Numbered from the stretch's first letter, positions 24,746 to 34,290 are shown. The stretch: DNA of 64,000 nucleotides from Pseudohalioglobus lutimaris (GCF_002866825.1 NZ_PKUS01000012.1:1-64000); one strand, 5' to 3'. Notes: generated by a model not told the origin, from the sequence alone. Program-made: numbers and translations.

Positions 24746-27010
24746 ATGATCACACCGCGAACCCCCACCGTGAGCCAACCAACCCTGCTGAGTCTTGCGC
24801 TCGCTGCCATCTTGCTGTCCCTGCCAGGTATGGCGCAGGACGCACGGGTTCTTGAAGAGGTCGTTGTCACGGCCCAGAAACGGGCAGAGAGTGTTCAGGA
24901 TGTACCCATGGGTATCACCGCTATCACTGGCGATGCCCTGGTCAATGCCGGCGTTGCCAATACCACCGATCTGGTGAAGCTCTCACCCTCGCTCACCTAC
25001 GGGCAGGGTGACAACAAACAGAATTCCGGCTTTTCGATCAGGGGAGTGGGCACCAGCGTATTCAGTATCGGTGTAGAAACCAGCGTGGCGGTGGTCATAG
25101 ACGATGTCAGCACTGTGCAGGCGGGGCAGTCGCTGACCAGCCTGGTTGATATCGAGCGCATCGAGGTTTTACGCGGCCCCCAGAGCACGTTGTTTGGCAA
25201 AAGCGCCTCGGCGGGTCTCATCAATGTCGTTACCAAAGCACCGGCGGAAGAGTTTGAAGCGGGACTGGAACTCACGGCAACCGACGACAATGAACAGCGT
25301 GTGACCGCGTCAGTTTCAGGGCCCGTTACGCCTGATTTGAGGTACCGCCTTAGCGGCCACTGGAGTGAGCTTGATGGATATCTAGACAACCTCACCAACA
25401 ACGACGAGATCAATGAAGAAGAAAGCCAGGGATTGCGCGGCAAGTTGCGCTGGGACATCAGTGATGCGGTGCAGGCGGATTTCGGCGCTTATTACAGTAA
25501 AGATGAAACCACCTGCTGCGCGTTCAGCTGGGTCGAGCTGGACCCTGAGGCCAGGGTGTTTGGCTTTGTACCCGGTGAAGTTGCCCCCGGGATTGTGCCT
25601 TCCGATGAAAACCGCGACGTTCGTCGCGACGATATCCCTGATTCGACAGCAGAGAACACCGGTTACAACGCCCGCTTTATAGTCGATCTCGGGGAGTTCA
25701 CTCTCACCTCCATCAGTGCCTACGATAACTGGAACTACGAAAACGTTCAGGACGTGGATTTTTCCGATGTGGATGTGCTCGGGTTTTTCACCGGCGGGGC
25801 AGTCAGCGGCGGTTTTCGCGCTGATTCTGAAGTCGATACAGACTTTGTCTCCCAGGAATTCCGCCTGAGCTCCCCGGTTTACGACCGTTACGATTACCTG
25901 GTGGGACTCTATTACGCCGATGCCGAAACCGACCGGAGCTTCGTGCGCAACCAGGGGTTACCTATTTTGCCGTCCGATTGGAACGCAACTGCGACGACAG
26001 AGAGCGTGGCCCTGTTCGGTACATTTAACTGGCGATTCACCGAGAGCTTGCAGCTGACGGCGGGCCTGCGCTGGAACGACGAAGAAATATCTATTGATTA
26101 CATTAATAATCTGGCCACTGATGATGGCAAGGTCAAGGGTGATGACAGTGATTCCGAGATCCTTGGAAACCTGTCCCTGCAGTATTTTGTCCAGGACGAC
26201 GTCATGCTCTATGCGCGCTACGCACAGGGCTATAAGGGCCAGGCCTACAATGTGGTGACCGGGTTCACGCAGGCGGATGCCGACGCGCCTGTGGCGCCGG
26301 AAAAATCCGACGCATTTGAACTGGGTGTCAGATCCACGCTCTGGGACCAGCGGCTGCAGTTAAATGCCACGCTTTTCTATACCGAGTACGAGGATTTTCA
26401 GGCACAGAATACGATCATTACGCCGGAAGGGGATTTCCTTAACAAACTGCGCAATGTGGGGGAACTTGAAACCCAGGGCCTGGAACTGGATGGCATCCTC
26501 CTGCTTGGCCAGAACCTGACTGTGCAGTTTGGTGCAGCCTTCCTTGACACTGAAATTATGCGTTTCGATGGCGCGCCCTGTTATTCTGGCCAGACCGAAG
26601 CAGCGGGTTGTGTAAACAGTACCCAGAACCTGGAGGGCGCAGGCCTGCCCAATGCACCTGACTGGAAGTACAACCTGGCGGCAAACTACCACCTCGAATT
26701 GGCCAGCATGCCGTTCCATGGATTCTTCAACGTTAGCTATACGTGGCAGGATGAGGTGCACTACGGCATTACCAATAACCCGTTGGCGGTACAGGACAGC
26801 TACGGGGTGGCCAATGCCAGTTTCGGTATCAATGAAAAGGACTCGGACCTCTATCGCATCACCTTCTTTGTGAACAACATCGCCGATGAGAGTTACCGCA
26901 ACGTTGTAACCGATCTCCGGCAGCTCTTTGGTGGTAAAACTGCGTTGGCGCAGAGCCTGCCCAGGGATTCCCAGCGCTATTACGGTATCCGGTTGAAATT
27001 CAACCTCTGA
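24746..27010 (+). CDS. TonB-dependent outer-membrane receptor (glucuronide/oligosaccharide uptake, predicted)
   Basis: A 754-residue receptor with a signal peptide (about 1-31, ending GMAQD), a TonB box region EEVVVTAQKRAESVQDVP, a plug domain (about 45-165, IERIEVLRGPQSTLFGKSAS) and a 22-strand-type barrel finishing in an aromatic-rich tail (YYGIRLKFNL). The frame opens at 24719, but ATG 24746 has GGGAG at 24731-24735. Ligand class follows from context: it precedes a DUF3604 protein, a GH2 glycosidase and a TRAP importer, and shares an operator with uronate genes. Iron-siderophore transport is the alternative, but nothing here supports it. Confidence 0.87.
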   Translation: MITPRTPTVSQPTLLSLALAAILLSLPGMAQDARVLEEVVVTAQKRAESVQDVPMGITAITGDALVNAGVANTTDLVKLSPSLTYGQGDNKQNSGFSIRGVGTSVFSIGVETSVAVVIDDVSTVQAGQSLTSLVDIERIEVLRGPQSTLFGKSASAGLINVVTKAPAEEFEAGLELTATDDNEQRVTASVSGPVTPDLRYRLSGHWSELDGYLDNLTNNDEINEEESQGLRGKLRWDISDAVQADFGAYYSKDETTCCAFSWVELDPEARVFGFVPGEVAPGIVPSDENRDVRRDDIPDSTAENTGYNARFIVDLGEFTLTSISAYDNWNYENVQDVDFSDVDVLGFFTGGAVSGGFRADSEVDTDFVSQEFRLSSPVYDRYDYLVGLYYADAETDRSFVRNQGLPILPSDWNATATTESVALFGTFNWRFTESLQLTAGLRWNDEEISIDYINNLATDDGKVKGDDSDSEILGNLSLQYFVQDDVMLYARYAQGYKGQAYNVVTGFTQADADAPVAPEKSDAFELGVRSTLWDQRLQLNATLFYTEYEDFQAQNTIITPEGDFLNKLRNVGELETQGLELDGILLLGQNLTVQFGAAFLDTEIMRFDGAPCYSGQTEAAGCVNSTQNLEGAGLPNAPDWKYNLAANYHLELASMPFHGFFNVSYTWQDEVHYGITNNPLAVQDSYGVANASFGINEKDSDLYRITFFVNNIADESYRNVVTDLRQLFGGKTALAQSLPRDSQRYYGIRLKFNL

Positions 27011-27020
27011 AGGTGATGCT

Positions 27021-28913
27021 GTGAGAAGTCCGGGCGCGCACGGGTTTGTGGTGACACTGCAGCGAGGGTTTGGCGCAGCAATAGGGGCTTGTTTGTTGCT
27101 GTTGCCTTTGAGCGCTGTCGGCGACCCTTGCGCGGACTATACTGATGTTCGTCGAGCTCACTTTGGTGACACGCATGTGCACACCAGCTTCTCCCAGGAT
27201 GCCAACTGGCGTATGGGGGCTTCCAGGGCTACACCCTCTGATGCCTATCGGTTCGCCAGAGGTGCGCGCATCAAGCTGCCACCTTTTGACGAACGGGGCG
27301 ACAGCCTTCGTTCAACCCAGTTGGCGCGTCCCCTGGATTTCGCCATTGTCACCGATCACGCTGAAAATATGGACATGGTGCGCGTCTGTTCGGACCCCGA
27401 TGCGCCCGAATTCGGGGCCTGGAGCTGTGGTCGCAATCAGCTATTGGTGGATGCGCTGCGCCGCATAGGCAGTTGGGTTCCGGGCATCAGCCCCCTGTGT
27501 GAAGAGAGCTCGGCGTCCTGCGCCGCGGCAACCATCGACGTGTGGCAGGACACTATCAAAGCCGCGGCTGACCACCAGGATGAATGTGCGTTCACCACGT
27601 TTGTTGGCTATGAGTGGAGCGGAACACTCAAAGGCGCCAACATGCATCGCAACGTGATATTTCGCGGTGAGCGCGTGCCGGCACGTCCCATCAGTGCGCT
27701 GGATGCACCGTGGGTGGAAGACCTCTGGGCCCAGCTCGACCAGCAGTGCAGGGATAGCGTGCAGGATTGCGAGGCGATCACCATTCCCCACAACTCCAAC
27801 TTGAGCGGTGGGCGCATGTACTCCGCGCTGATGAGTGACGGTACCAGCATGACGCCTTCGGTAGCTGAGCGAAGAAGCCGCTACGAACGCCTGGCGGAGA
27901 TTGTTCAGCACAAAGGTGGCTCCGAATGCTACTTCGCGGCAGATGAGCTCTGTGGTTTTGAAAAGCTGCCCTACAGCAGTTTCCTTGGCAAGTATGTCGA
28001 GTTATTTCGAGAGCCGCCTGCGAACGATAGCCGCTATTTGCGCGAGGCCTTGCGCGAGGGCTTGCGCCTTGAGTCACAGTTGGGCACCAATCCCTTCACG
28101 CCCGGATTCATTGGCAGCACTGACACCCATATCGGGGCAGCGGGCGCGGTGGAAGAGAACCGTTACCAGGGTAATCATGGTGCGCAGCAGATTGAGGGTG
28201 ATGGCTCCCTGCCACAGTTGCCCGACCGGGTAGAACAGAATCCCGGTGGACTGGCGGTACTCTATGCGGAGGAAAACACGCGCGAGGCGTTGTTCGCCGC
28301 CATGCAGCGTAGAGAGGCATACGGTACCAGCGGTACACGTATCGGTTTACGTTTTTTCGGCGGCAGGGACCTTCCCGCGGATTTATGCGAACGCGCCGAC
28401 ATGCTTGAGCAGGGTTACGCCCTGGGCGTGCCCATGGGTGGAGAATTGTCCACAGGTGACGTCGCGCCCGTATTTCTGGCCTCTGCGGTGCAGGATGAAG
28501 GCGCAGAAGATCTGCCAGGCACGCCATTGCAGCGCATACAGATCATCAAAGGCTGGGTGGATGAAGACGGTGGATCGCGGGAGCAGGTCTACGAAATTGC
28601 GGGTGATGCCAACAACGGCGCCGCAGTCGATATAGAAACGTGTGAACAGCGCGGTAGCGGCTTTGCCCAGCTCTGTGCGGTGTGGGCGGATCCTGATTAC
28701 ACCCCCGGGCAGAGCGCGTATTACTACGCCCGCGCAGTGGAGAATCCATCGTGCCGATGGCAACAGCGGATTTGCAGTGCCAATGGCGTGCGCTGTGACA
28801 ATCCAGACGATGTACCCCCCGCGTTTGCCGGGTGCTGTGACGACATCGCGCCAGCGACCTTGCAGGAGCGTGCCTGGAGTTCACCTATATGGACTTCGGG
28901 TGCATCGTTGTGA
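27021..28913 (+). CDS. Exported DUF3604 protein (PHP-like)
   Basis: 630 residues. A hydrophobic signal segment (about 15-36) precedes a domain that opens with RRAHFGDTHVHTSFSQDANW, a PHP-type metal motif (GDTHVHTSFS). Also visible are FAIVTDHAENMDMV, FVGYEWSG, ITIPHNSNLSGG and GFIGSTDTHIGAAGAVEE, a full set of His/Asp metal ligands as in phosphoesterase-like PHP proteins. DUF3604 proteins lack an assigned reaction that I can cite. A secreted hydrolase acting on a substituent of the glycoside is a reasonable guess. It starts with GTG after AAGGTG, ten bases past the receptor stop. Confidence 0.85.
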   Translation: MRSPGAHGFVVTLQRGFGAAIGACLLLLPLSAVGDPCADYTDVRRAHFGDTHVHTSFSQDANWRMGASRATPSDAYRFARGARIKLPPFDERGDSLRSTQLARPLDFAIVTDHAENMDMVRVCSDPDAPEFGAWSCGRNQLLVDALRRIGSWVPGISPLCEESSASCAAATIDVWQDTIKAAADHQDECAFTTFVGYEWSGTLKGANMHRNVIFRGERVPARPISALDAPWVEDLWAQLDQQCRDSVQDCEAITIPHNSNLSGGRMYSALMSDGTSMTPSVAERRSRYERLAEIVQHKGGSECYFAADELCGFEKLPYSSFLGKYVELFREPPANDSRYLREALREGLRLESQLGTNPFTPGFIGSTDTHIGAAGAVEENRYQGNHGAQQIEGDGSLPQLPDRVEQNPGGLAVLYAEENTREALFAAMQRREAYGTSGTRIGLRFFGGRDLPADLCERADMLEQGYALGVPMGGELSTGDVAPVFLASAVQDEGAEDLPGTPLQRIQIIKGWVDEDGGSREQVYEIAGDANNGAAVDIETCEQRGSGFAQLCAVWADPDYTPGQSAYYYARAVENPSCRWQQRICSANGVRCDNPDDVPPAFAGCCDDIAPATLQERAWSSPIWTSGASL

Positions 28914-28993
28914 CGTTCGATTCGTTTCAATGTGCCAGCGGCCCAGACAGCAAATTTGCTTTTAACTTACTTTCCAGAACTTGAGGATCAGGC

Positions 28994-31075
28994 ATGTCGA
29001 TACCCAGAATGATTCAGCAATTGAGCCGGTTTTTCACCGCGCTACTCATAATGTCATTGTCCGCACAGCTGCTGCAGGCAGCTGAAAGCGAAAAAGAAAG
29101 TGGTTTGATGGCCCTCTTTGGCGCATCTGTACCGTCCTTGCCACCCAACGCGCCCCTGATGAGCAACCTTGAGGGCCGTGAAAAAACGTCCCTTAATGGC
29201 GCCTGGAACATTGTCGTTGATGAGCACAATATGGGCGACAGAGGACTGTTTGGCGGCGCTTATTATGCGCTTCCGCAAGAGCAGACCGGTATGGAGCTGG
29301 TCGAGTTCGGCTTCGATTCGCGACGTCAACTGCAGGTGCCCGGTGACTGGAATAGTCAGGACGAGCGGTTGTTTCGCTATCGTGGAGTCGTCTGGTACCA
29401 GCGTGCGGTCGACCTGAAGCCAGAGGCAGGGAAGCGTTACTTTCTGCACTTCGATGGTGTGAATTACAATGCCAACGTGTATCTGAACGGCAAGCCTCTG
29501 GCGACTCACCGTGGCGGCTATGTGCCGTTCAATGTCGAAGTGACCGATGTGGTAGTAGAAGGCAGTAACCACCTGGTAGTGCGAGTTGATGCCTCGCTGG
29601 ATGAGTCGACTGTGCCAACCCGCGACACCTCTGACTTTTTCAAGTACGGCGGTATCACCCGCGACGTTCATCTGGTTACCGTAGCGGAGACTTTTGTTCA
29701 CCAGTATCACGTTTTCCTGGAAGACCTGCAGACTCGTCAGTTTAAAGCCTGGGTTCAGTTGGACGGTCCGGCTGCTGCAAATCGGGAAGTATCATTTATG
29801 GTGGGCAAGGGTGGCGTAAATGTCTCCGCTCGCACCGACGAGAACGGCCGTGCAGAGGTTTCATTCAAGAGCGACCTCGCACTCTGGTCACCCGAGACAC
29901 CTGTGCTGCACCCGGTGACTATTTCCGGGGAGGGTTTTGGCGTTGAGGATCGCATCGGTTTCCGCAGTGTTGAGGTTCGCGGTGCAGAGATCCTGCTCAA
30001 TGGCGAGCCGGTCTATCTGCGTGGCATCAGCATGCACGATGAGTCTTTTCTCAAGTCCGGCGTTGCGTACGACCGCGCCGATGCGGAAGCCCAGCTGGGC
30101 CTGATCAAGGAACTTAACGGCAACTTCGTCCGCCTTGCCCATTACCCGCATAACGAGCATACGCTGCGCGCGGCGGATGAAATGGGATTGATGGTGTGGA
30201 GTGAGATTCCCATCGTGTCCAACATTGACTGGAGCAACGAGGATACGCTGGCTGTTGCCTTGCAGCAGATCACTGACAACGTGCACCGCGATCTCAATCG
30301 CGCGTCCATCGTTATGTGGTCCATCGCCAATGAGACCATGCCCCAGACGGCCGAGCGCTTGGCATTCCTGCAGAAGCTCGCCGAACGTGCCCGCTCGCTT
30401 GACCTCAGCAATCGCCCCCTGGCTGCTGCCCTGGTCGGCAACGTTACCGAGGAATTCACCGCGGTGATCAAGCGGCTGGTGGCTGAAATGCTGCGCGATC
30501 CGACCCTTGATGACCCCGCAGTGCACCAGCACTTGCAAGGTATGGCGGCACAACTGATCGACGACATGGACGCAGTGCTCAACGGCGAGATCGAAGTTAT
30601 GCTGGAAGACCCACTGGGCGACGTGGTCGATGTGATTGGCTACAACGAATACTTCGGTTGGTACTACGCGGCGTTCCTCAACAAAATGCTGCCTGTCGAT
30701 GAGGCGACCACGCGGCATTTCATCTTCAAAATCATGAAGGATATTCGGTTCCGCAACGTCTTTGGTAAACCGATTATTATCTCCGAGTTCGGCGCCGGCG
30801 CGAAGAAAGGTTACGTGTCAGACAAGGGCCCGGGCATGATATGGTCCGAGGAGTACCAGCAGCGGGTTTACGAGCACCAACTGGATATGCTCGCGCGCAA
30901 CGAGCAGGTCAAAGGCCTGTCACCGTGGATACTGAAGGATTTTCGCAGTGCGCTGCGCCCTCTCAACGGTATTCAGGATATTTATAACCGCAAGGGGCTG
31001 GTGTCGGAAAAGGGTGAGCGGAAAAAGGCTTTCTATGTGCTGCGTGACTTCTATGCCCAGAGCGCCAGCGAGTAA
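28994..31075 (+). CDS. Periplasmic GH2 glycosidase, probably beta-glucuronidase
   Basis: A 693-residue exported GH2 enzyme with a signal peptide (about 1-31). The sugar-binding jelly roll (about 50-210) reads LQVPGDWNSQDERLFRYRG and YFLHFDGVNYNANVYLNGK. An immunoglobulin-like domain (about 212-310) and a TIM barrel (about 315-690) follow. Acid/base Glu447 lies in VMWSIANETMP and the nucleophile Glu598 in IIISEFGAG. A helical insertion (about 480-545) in the barrel is unlike E. coli UidA. Glucuronidase specificity is inferred from the uronate genes around it, and beta-galactosidase is possible. The product would feed the TRAP importer encoded directly downstream. Confidence 0.87.
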   Translation: MSIPRMIQQLSRFFTALLIMSLSAQLLQAAESEKESGLMALFGASVPSLPPNAPLMSNLEGREKTSLNGAWNIVVDEHNMGDRGLFGGAYYALPQEQTGMELVEFGFDSRRQLQVPGDWNSQDERLFRYRGVVWYQRAVDLKPEAGKRYFLHFDGVNYNANVYLNGKPLATHRGGYVPFNVEVTDVVVEGSNHLVVRVDASLDESTVPTRDTSDFFKYGGITRDVHLVTVAETFVHQYHVFLEDLQTRQFKAWVQLDGPAAANREVSFMVGKGGVNVSARTDENGRAEVSFKSDLALWSPETPVLHPVTISGEGFGVEDRIGFRSVEVRGAEILLNGEPVYLRGISMHDESFLKSGVAYDRADAEAQLGLIKELNGNFVRLAHYPHNEHTLRAADEMGLMVWSEIPIVSNIDWSNEDTLAVALQQITDNVHRDLNRASIVMWSIANETMPQTAERLAFLQKLAERARSLDLSNRPLAAALVGNVTEEFTAVIKRLVAEMLRDPTLDDPAVHQHLQGMAAQLIDDMDAVLNGEIEVMLEDPLGDVVDVIGYNEYFGWYYAAFLNKMLPVDEATTRHFIFKIMKDIRFRNVFGKPIIISEFGAGAKKGYVSDKGPGMIWSEEYQQRVYEHQLDMLARNEQVKGLSPWILKDFRSALRPLNGIQDIYNRKGLVSEKGERKKAFYVLRDFYAQSASE

Positions 31076-31081
31076 TCTGCA

Positions 31082-32083
31082 TTGAACCTAAGCCTGGCAG
31101 ATGGCCTGTGGCGCGCCATCGGGCCAGTGCTGCTGGTATTCACCCTGCTGCTGTCTGGATGTATGGGGGAGGCGCAGCAGGTCAAGCGTCTTAAGCTGGC
31201 CCACTCCCTGGATACCAACCACCCGGTGCACCAGGCCATGGAATATATGGCTGCCGAGCTCGATGCGCTTTCACAGGGCAGCATGCGTCTGGAAATCCAC
31301 CCTAGCGGCCAACTCGGTGGTGAGCGAGAATTGATTGAGCTGTTGCAGATTGGCAGCCTGGCCATGACCAAGGTGTCTGCCAGTCCCCTGGAAGGCTTTG
31401 CTCCGGCGATCAAGGTGTTCAGTATTCCCTATGTGTTTCGCGACCAGGATCATTACTGGCGTTTTCTTGAGAGTGACAGGGGTCTTGAGTTGCTGCTTAG
31501 CCTGCGCAGTGTGCGCCTTCGTGGGCTGGGTTATTACGATGCGGGCAGTCGCAGTTTTTATATGACCGATAAACCGCTTCACAGCCCGACAGATCTGCAG
31601 GGTGAGAAAATTCGTGTGCAAAAGAGCCAGACCTCGGTGGAGATGGTGGAGGCCCTGGGCGGTGCGGCCACGCCCATTGCCTGGGGTGAGCTATATACAG
31701 CATTGCAGCAGGGTATTGTCGACGGCGCCGAGAATAATCCGCCCAGTTTCTATCTCTCGCGCCACTATGAGACCTCAAAATACTACACTCTGGATGAGCA
31801 TACACAGGTACCGGATATCCTGCTGGTGAGCGAGCACGTCTGGCAGACTCTGCAGCCGCAGCAGCGCGAATGGCTGCAAACTGCCGCGCAGGCCTCCGTT
31901 GCGCTGCAGAAAGAGCTCTGGAGGCAGGCAACAGACGACGCCTTGAGAGCGGTCAAGGCGGCGGGCGTGACCGTTATCGTTCCCGATAAAGCACCCTTTC
32001 GCGAGGCAGTCAGACCCATGCACGACAGTTACCGCGGCACCCCCGCCGGGGCTTTGTTGAGTTACATAGAGGACCTGCCTTGA
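31082..32083 (+). CDS. TRAP transporter substrate-binding lipoprotein (DctP family)
   Basis: A 333-residue periplasmic binding protein. A hydrophobic leader ends in a lipobox (LLLSGC, Cys24), so it is probably a lipoprotein rather than a freely soluble DctP. The mature part has the DctP pattern: LKLAHSLDTNHPVHQAMEYM, IRVQKSQTSVEMVEALGG with the conserved Arg that binds a substrate carboxylate, and GIVDGAENNPPSF. TRAP binding proteins for glucuronate and other sugar acids are known, which fits. The start is TTG at 31082, six bases after the GH2 stop. Confidence 0.9.
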   Translation: MNLSLADGLWRAIGPVLLVFTLLLSGCMGEAQQVKRLKLAHSLDTNHPVHQAMEYMAAELDALSQGSMRLEIHPSGQLGGERELIELLQIGSLAMTKVSASPLEGFAPAIKVFSIPYVFRDQDHYWRFLESDRGLELLLSLRSVRLRGLGYYDAGSRSFYMTDKPLHSPTDLQGEKIRVQKSQTSVEMVEALGGAATPIAWGELYTALQQGIVDGAENNPPSFYLSRHYETSKYYTLDEHTQVPDILLVSEHVWQTLQPQQREWLQTAAQASVALQKELWRQATDDALRAVKAAGVTVIVPDKAPFREAVRPMHDSYRGTPAGALLSYIEDLP

Positions 32084-32562
32084 ACGCTACTGTGCGCAGG
32101 CTGCAGGACTACCTGGATTGCGCCCTGCGAGGGCTGCTGATACTACTGGTGCTGGGCCTGGTATTCAGCGTGACCTGGCAGGTGGTGTCACGCTATCTTT
32201 TGCAGGCCCCCAGTTCCTGGACCGAGGAACTGGCCCGCTTCCTGCTGATCTGGATTGGTCTGCTGGGCGCCGCTTACGCCTACCGCACCGGAGCGCACAT
32301 GCGACTTGATCTGCTGGAAAACGCATTGGGAAGCGCAGGGGTCCGCAGGCTGCGTGTTTTTGCCGCAGCCGCGGTACTGGTCTTTGCCCTCGCTGTGTTG
32401 TGCGCGGGGGGTCTGCGTCTGGTGCTGCTGACACTGGAACTGGAGCAGGTCTCTGCTGCGCTGGGCCTGCCCATGGGGCTGGTTTATCTGGTGCTGCCCC
32501 TGAGCGGAGTGCTCATTGCCGTTTACGCCCTGATTAATATCTTCTTCGAGGAGGCGGGCTGA
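32080..32562 (+). CDS. TRAP transporter small permease (DctQ family)
   Basis: A 160-residue protein with four membrane helices (about 18-40, 52-72, 88-110, 130-152) and the DctQ signature RYLLQAPSSWTEELARFLLIW followed by AAYAYRTGAHMRLDLL. It pairs with the large subunit to make the sodium-driven importer. The start is a TTG overlapping the DctP stop by four bases (TTGA). The end overlaps the next start (TGATG). All three TRAP genes are therefore translationally coupled. Confidence 0.92.
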   Translation: MNATVRRLQDYLDCALRGLLILLVLGLVFSVTWQVVSRYLLQAPSSWTEELARFLLIWIGLLGAAYAYRTGAHMRLDLLENALGSAGVRRLRVFAAAAVLVFALAVLCAGGLRLVLLTLELEQVSAALGLPMGLVYLVLPLSGVLIAVYALINIFFEEAG

Positions 32563-33860
32563 TGTCCCTGGTGATGTTGTTGGTGCTGTTGGCTATTCTG
32601 CTCTTCGTAGGGATACCCATCGCTTTTGCTATCGGCCTGGCCACCCTGGCTACGCTGCTGCTCACCATAGACCCGGGACCGGCGCTGGCTACGGTTGCCC
32701 AGCGCATGGCCGGGGGGTTGAACAGCTTTGCCCTGCTGGCGATCCCCCTGTTTATCCTGTCGGGTAACCTGATGGCACAGGGTGGAATTGCCAGTCGCCT
32801 GATCGAGTTCGCGCGGGCCATGCTGGGGCGGCTGCCCGGCGGACTTGCGTTCGTCAACGTGATTGCCTGCACCCTGTTTGGCGCTATCTCCGGTTCGGCG
32901 GTGGCGGCCACTTCCGCAGTGGGCGGTGTGATGATTCCCGCAATGCGCGAGGAGGGCCACGACCGTGACTTCAGCGCCGCGCTGACAGCGACGGCGTCCA
33001 CCACCGGTCTTTTGATTCCCCCAAGTAATATCCTTATCGTTTACGCCGTGGCCAGTGGCAGCGTGTCGATCGCGGCGCTGTTTGTGGCCGGGTACATTCC
33101 GGGCATTATGGTGGCATTGGGACTTATGGCGCTGTGCGCGGTGCGAGTGCGACGTGAGGGTTTGCCGAAAGGGCAGCCGCATTCTCCAATGGAAGTACTG
33201 CGGGCTTGCCTGGACGCACTGCCCAGCCTGCTGTTGATCGTGCTGATTATCGGCGGCATCGTCGGCGGTATATTCACCGCCACCGAAGCCGGTGCCATTG
33301 CCGTGCTCTATGCTTTCTTCCTGGCGGTCATCGTCTATCGTGAAGTCTCCATCGGGGACTTGCCGAAGCTGTTGTTGAAATCAGCAGAGACGACGGCAAT
33401 CGTGATGCTCCTCATTGCCACCTCCACGGCCATGTCCTGGCTGCTGGCCTATGAGAATATTCCGCAGGCGGTCAGCGAGGGGCTGTTATCCCTGAGTGAT
33501 AACCCGATTGTAATTCTACTGTTGATTAATCTTGCGTTATTGCTGGTCGGTGCCTTTCTGGATATGACCCCGGCCGTGCTGATCTTTACCCCGATCTTCC
33601 TGCCGGTTGTCGAACAGCTGGGTATGTCGCCGCTGCACTTCGGTATCGTACTGGTGCTGAACCTTTGTATTGGCCTGTGTTCTCCGCCGGTGGGCAGCCT
33701 GCTTTTCGTCAGCAGTGCTATTGGCGGGACTTCCGTGTCACGCATAGTCCGCCCGCTGCTGCCCATGTATATGGTGATGTTCCTGGTGTTGCTGGTTGTC
33801 ACCTATGTGCCTGCGACCGCCGAATGGTTGCCAGCGTTGTTCGGCTTGTATGGTGATTAG
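32562..33860 (+). CDS. TRAP transporter large permease (DctM family)
   Basis: A 432-residue, roughly 12-helix transporter subunit. It carries DctM family stretches including FALLAIPLFILSGNLMAQGG, FGAISGSAVAATSAVGGVMIP, TASTTGLLIPPSNILIVYA, TEAGAIAVLYAF and PVGSLLFVSSAIGG. It is the ion-coupled translocation channel, here likely for a uronate or glucuronide product. Last gene of the glucuronide operon. No clear terminator follows. Confidence 0.95.
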   Translation: MSLVMLLVLLAILLFVGIPIAFAIGLATLATLLLTIDPGPALATVAQRMAGGLNSFALLAIPLFILSGNLMAQGGIASRLIEFARAMLGRLPGGLAFVNVIACTLFGAISGSAVAATSAVGGVMIPAMREEGHDRDFSAALTATASTTGLLIPPSNILIVYAVASGSVSIAALFVAGYIPGIMVALGLMALCAVRVRREGLPKGQPHSPMEVLRACLDALPSLLLIVLIIGGIVGGIFTATEAGAIAVLYAFFLAVIVYREVSIGDLPKLLLKSAETTAIVMLLIATSTAMSWLLAYENIPQAVSEGLLSLSDNPIVILLLINLALLLVGAFLDMTPAVLIFTPIFLPVVEQLGMSPLHFGIVLVLNLCIGLCSPPVGSLLFVSSAIGGTSVSRIVRPLLPMYMVMFLVLLVVTYVPATAEWLPALFGLYGD

Positions 33861-33925
33861 TTGATCAGGTATATCGCGTGCGGCTACAGGGCGCCTGAAT
33901 GGGTCCTGGGTTCGCGTGCGCAGCG

Positions 33926-34210
33926 CTATGGCTGGCCGGGGTTGATGGTAACCAACCCGGCAGCCTGAATGTCAGTCAGCAGTTTCTCCAGGTCCTGCAG
34001 CAGTTGCTCGGGGGCCACCTCGTACTCGGCCAGCAGCGTGTCGTATACCGCCTGCAACTCGCCAGTTTCCTGGATCAGTTGCCAGATGCGCGTGCCCACC
34101 TCATCCAGCCCGAAGTAGTTCTCGCTGTTGAGGTCCAGCAGCACTGTCTCCCCGGACACTTCCTGGGAGATCACTTCCGGTGATAGAACGACGGTCTGGT
34201 TCAGGTTCAT
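33926..34210 (-). CDS. Orphan PqqD-family (RiPP recognition element-like) protein
   Basis: A 94-residue protein with the PqqD fold pattern: SPEVISQEVSGETVLLDLNS (beta strands), ENYFGLDEVGTRIWQLIQE, then two C-terminal helices with EQLLQDLEKLLTDIQAAGLV. PqqD-like domains bind precursor peptides for modifying enzymes. No precursor peptide, radical-SAM enzyme or peptidase is seen next to it. Its neighbours are dctM and nirS. It might serve a distant maturase or have another role. Frame and start (ATG) look sound. Confidence 0.75.
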   Translation of the reverse strand: MNLNQTVVLSPEVISQEVSGETVLLDLNSENYFGLDEVGTRIWQLIQETGELQAVYDTLLAEYEVAPEQLLQDLEKLLTDIQAAGLVTINPGQP

Positions 34211-34290
34211 CGCTGTGTGCCTGTGCGTTGCGGAAGCACAGGTTGCGTTGAGTAGCGGGGAAAATCAAGCGGCGGTGCAGGGGTGTAGCC

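Noticed and set aside
33926-34210. A RiPP biosynthetic cluster around the PqqD-like gene
   Set aside because: No precursor-like small gene, radical-SAM enzyme, cyclase or peptidase is within reach. dctM and nirS flank it directly.
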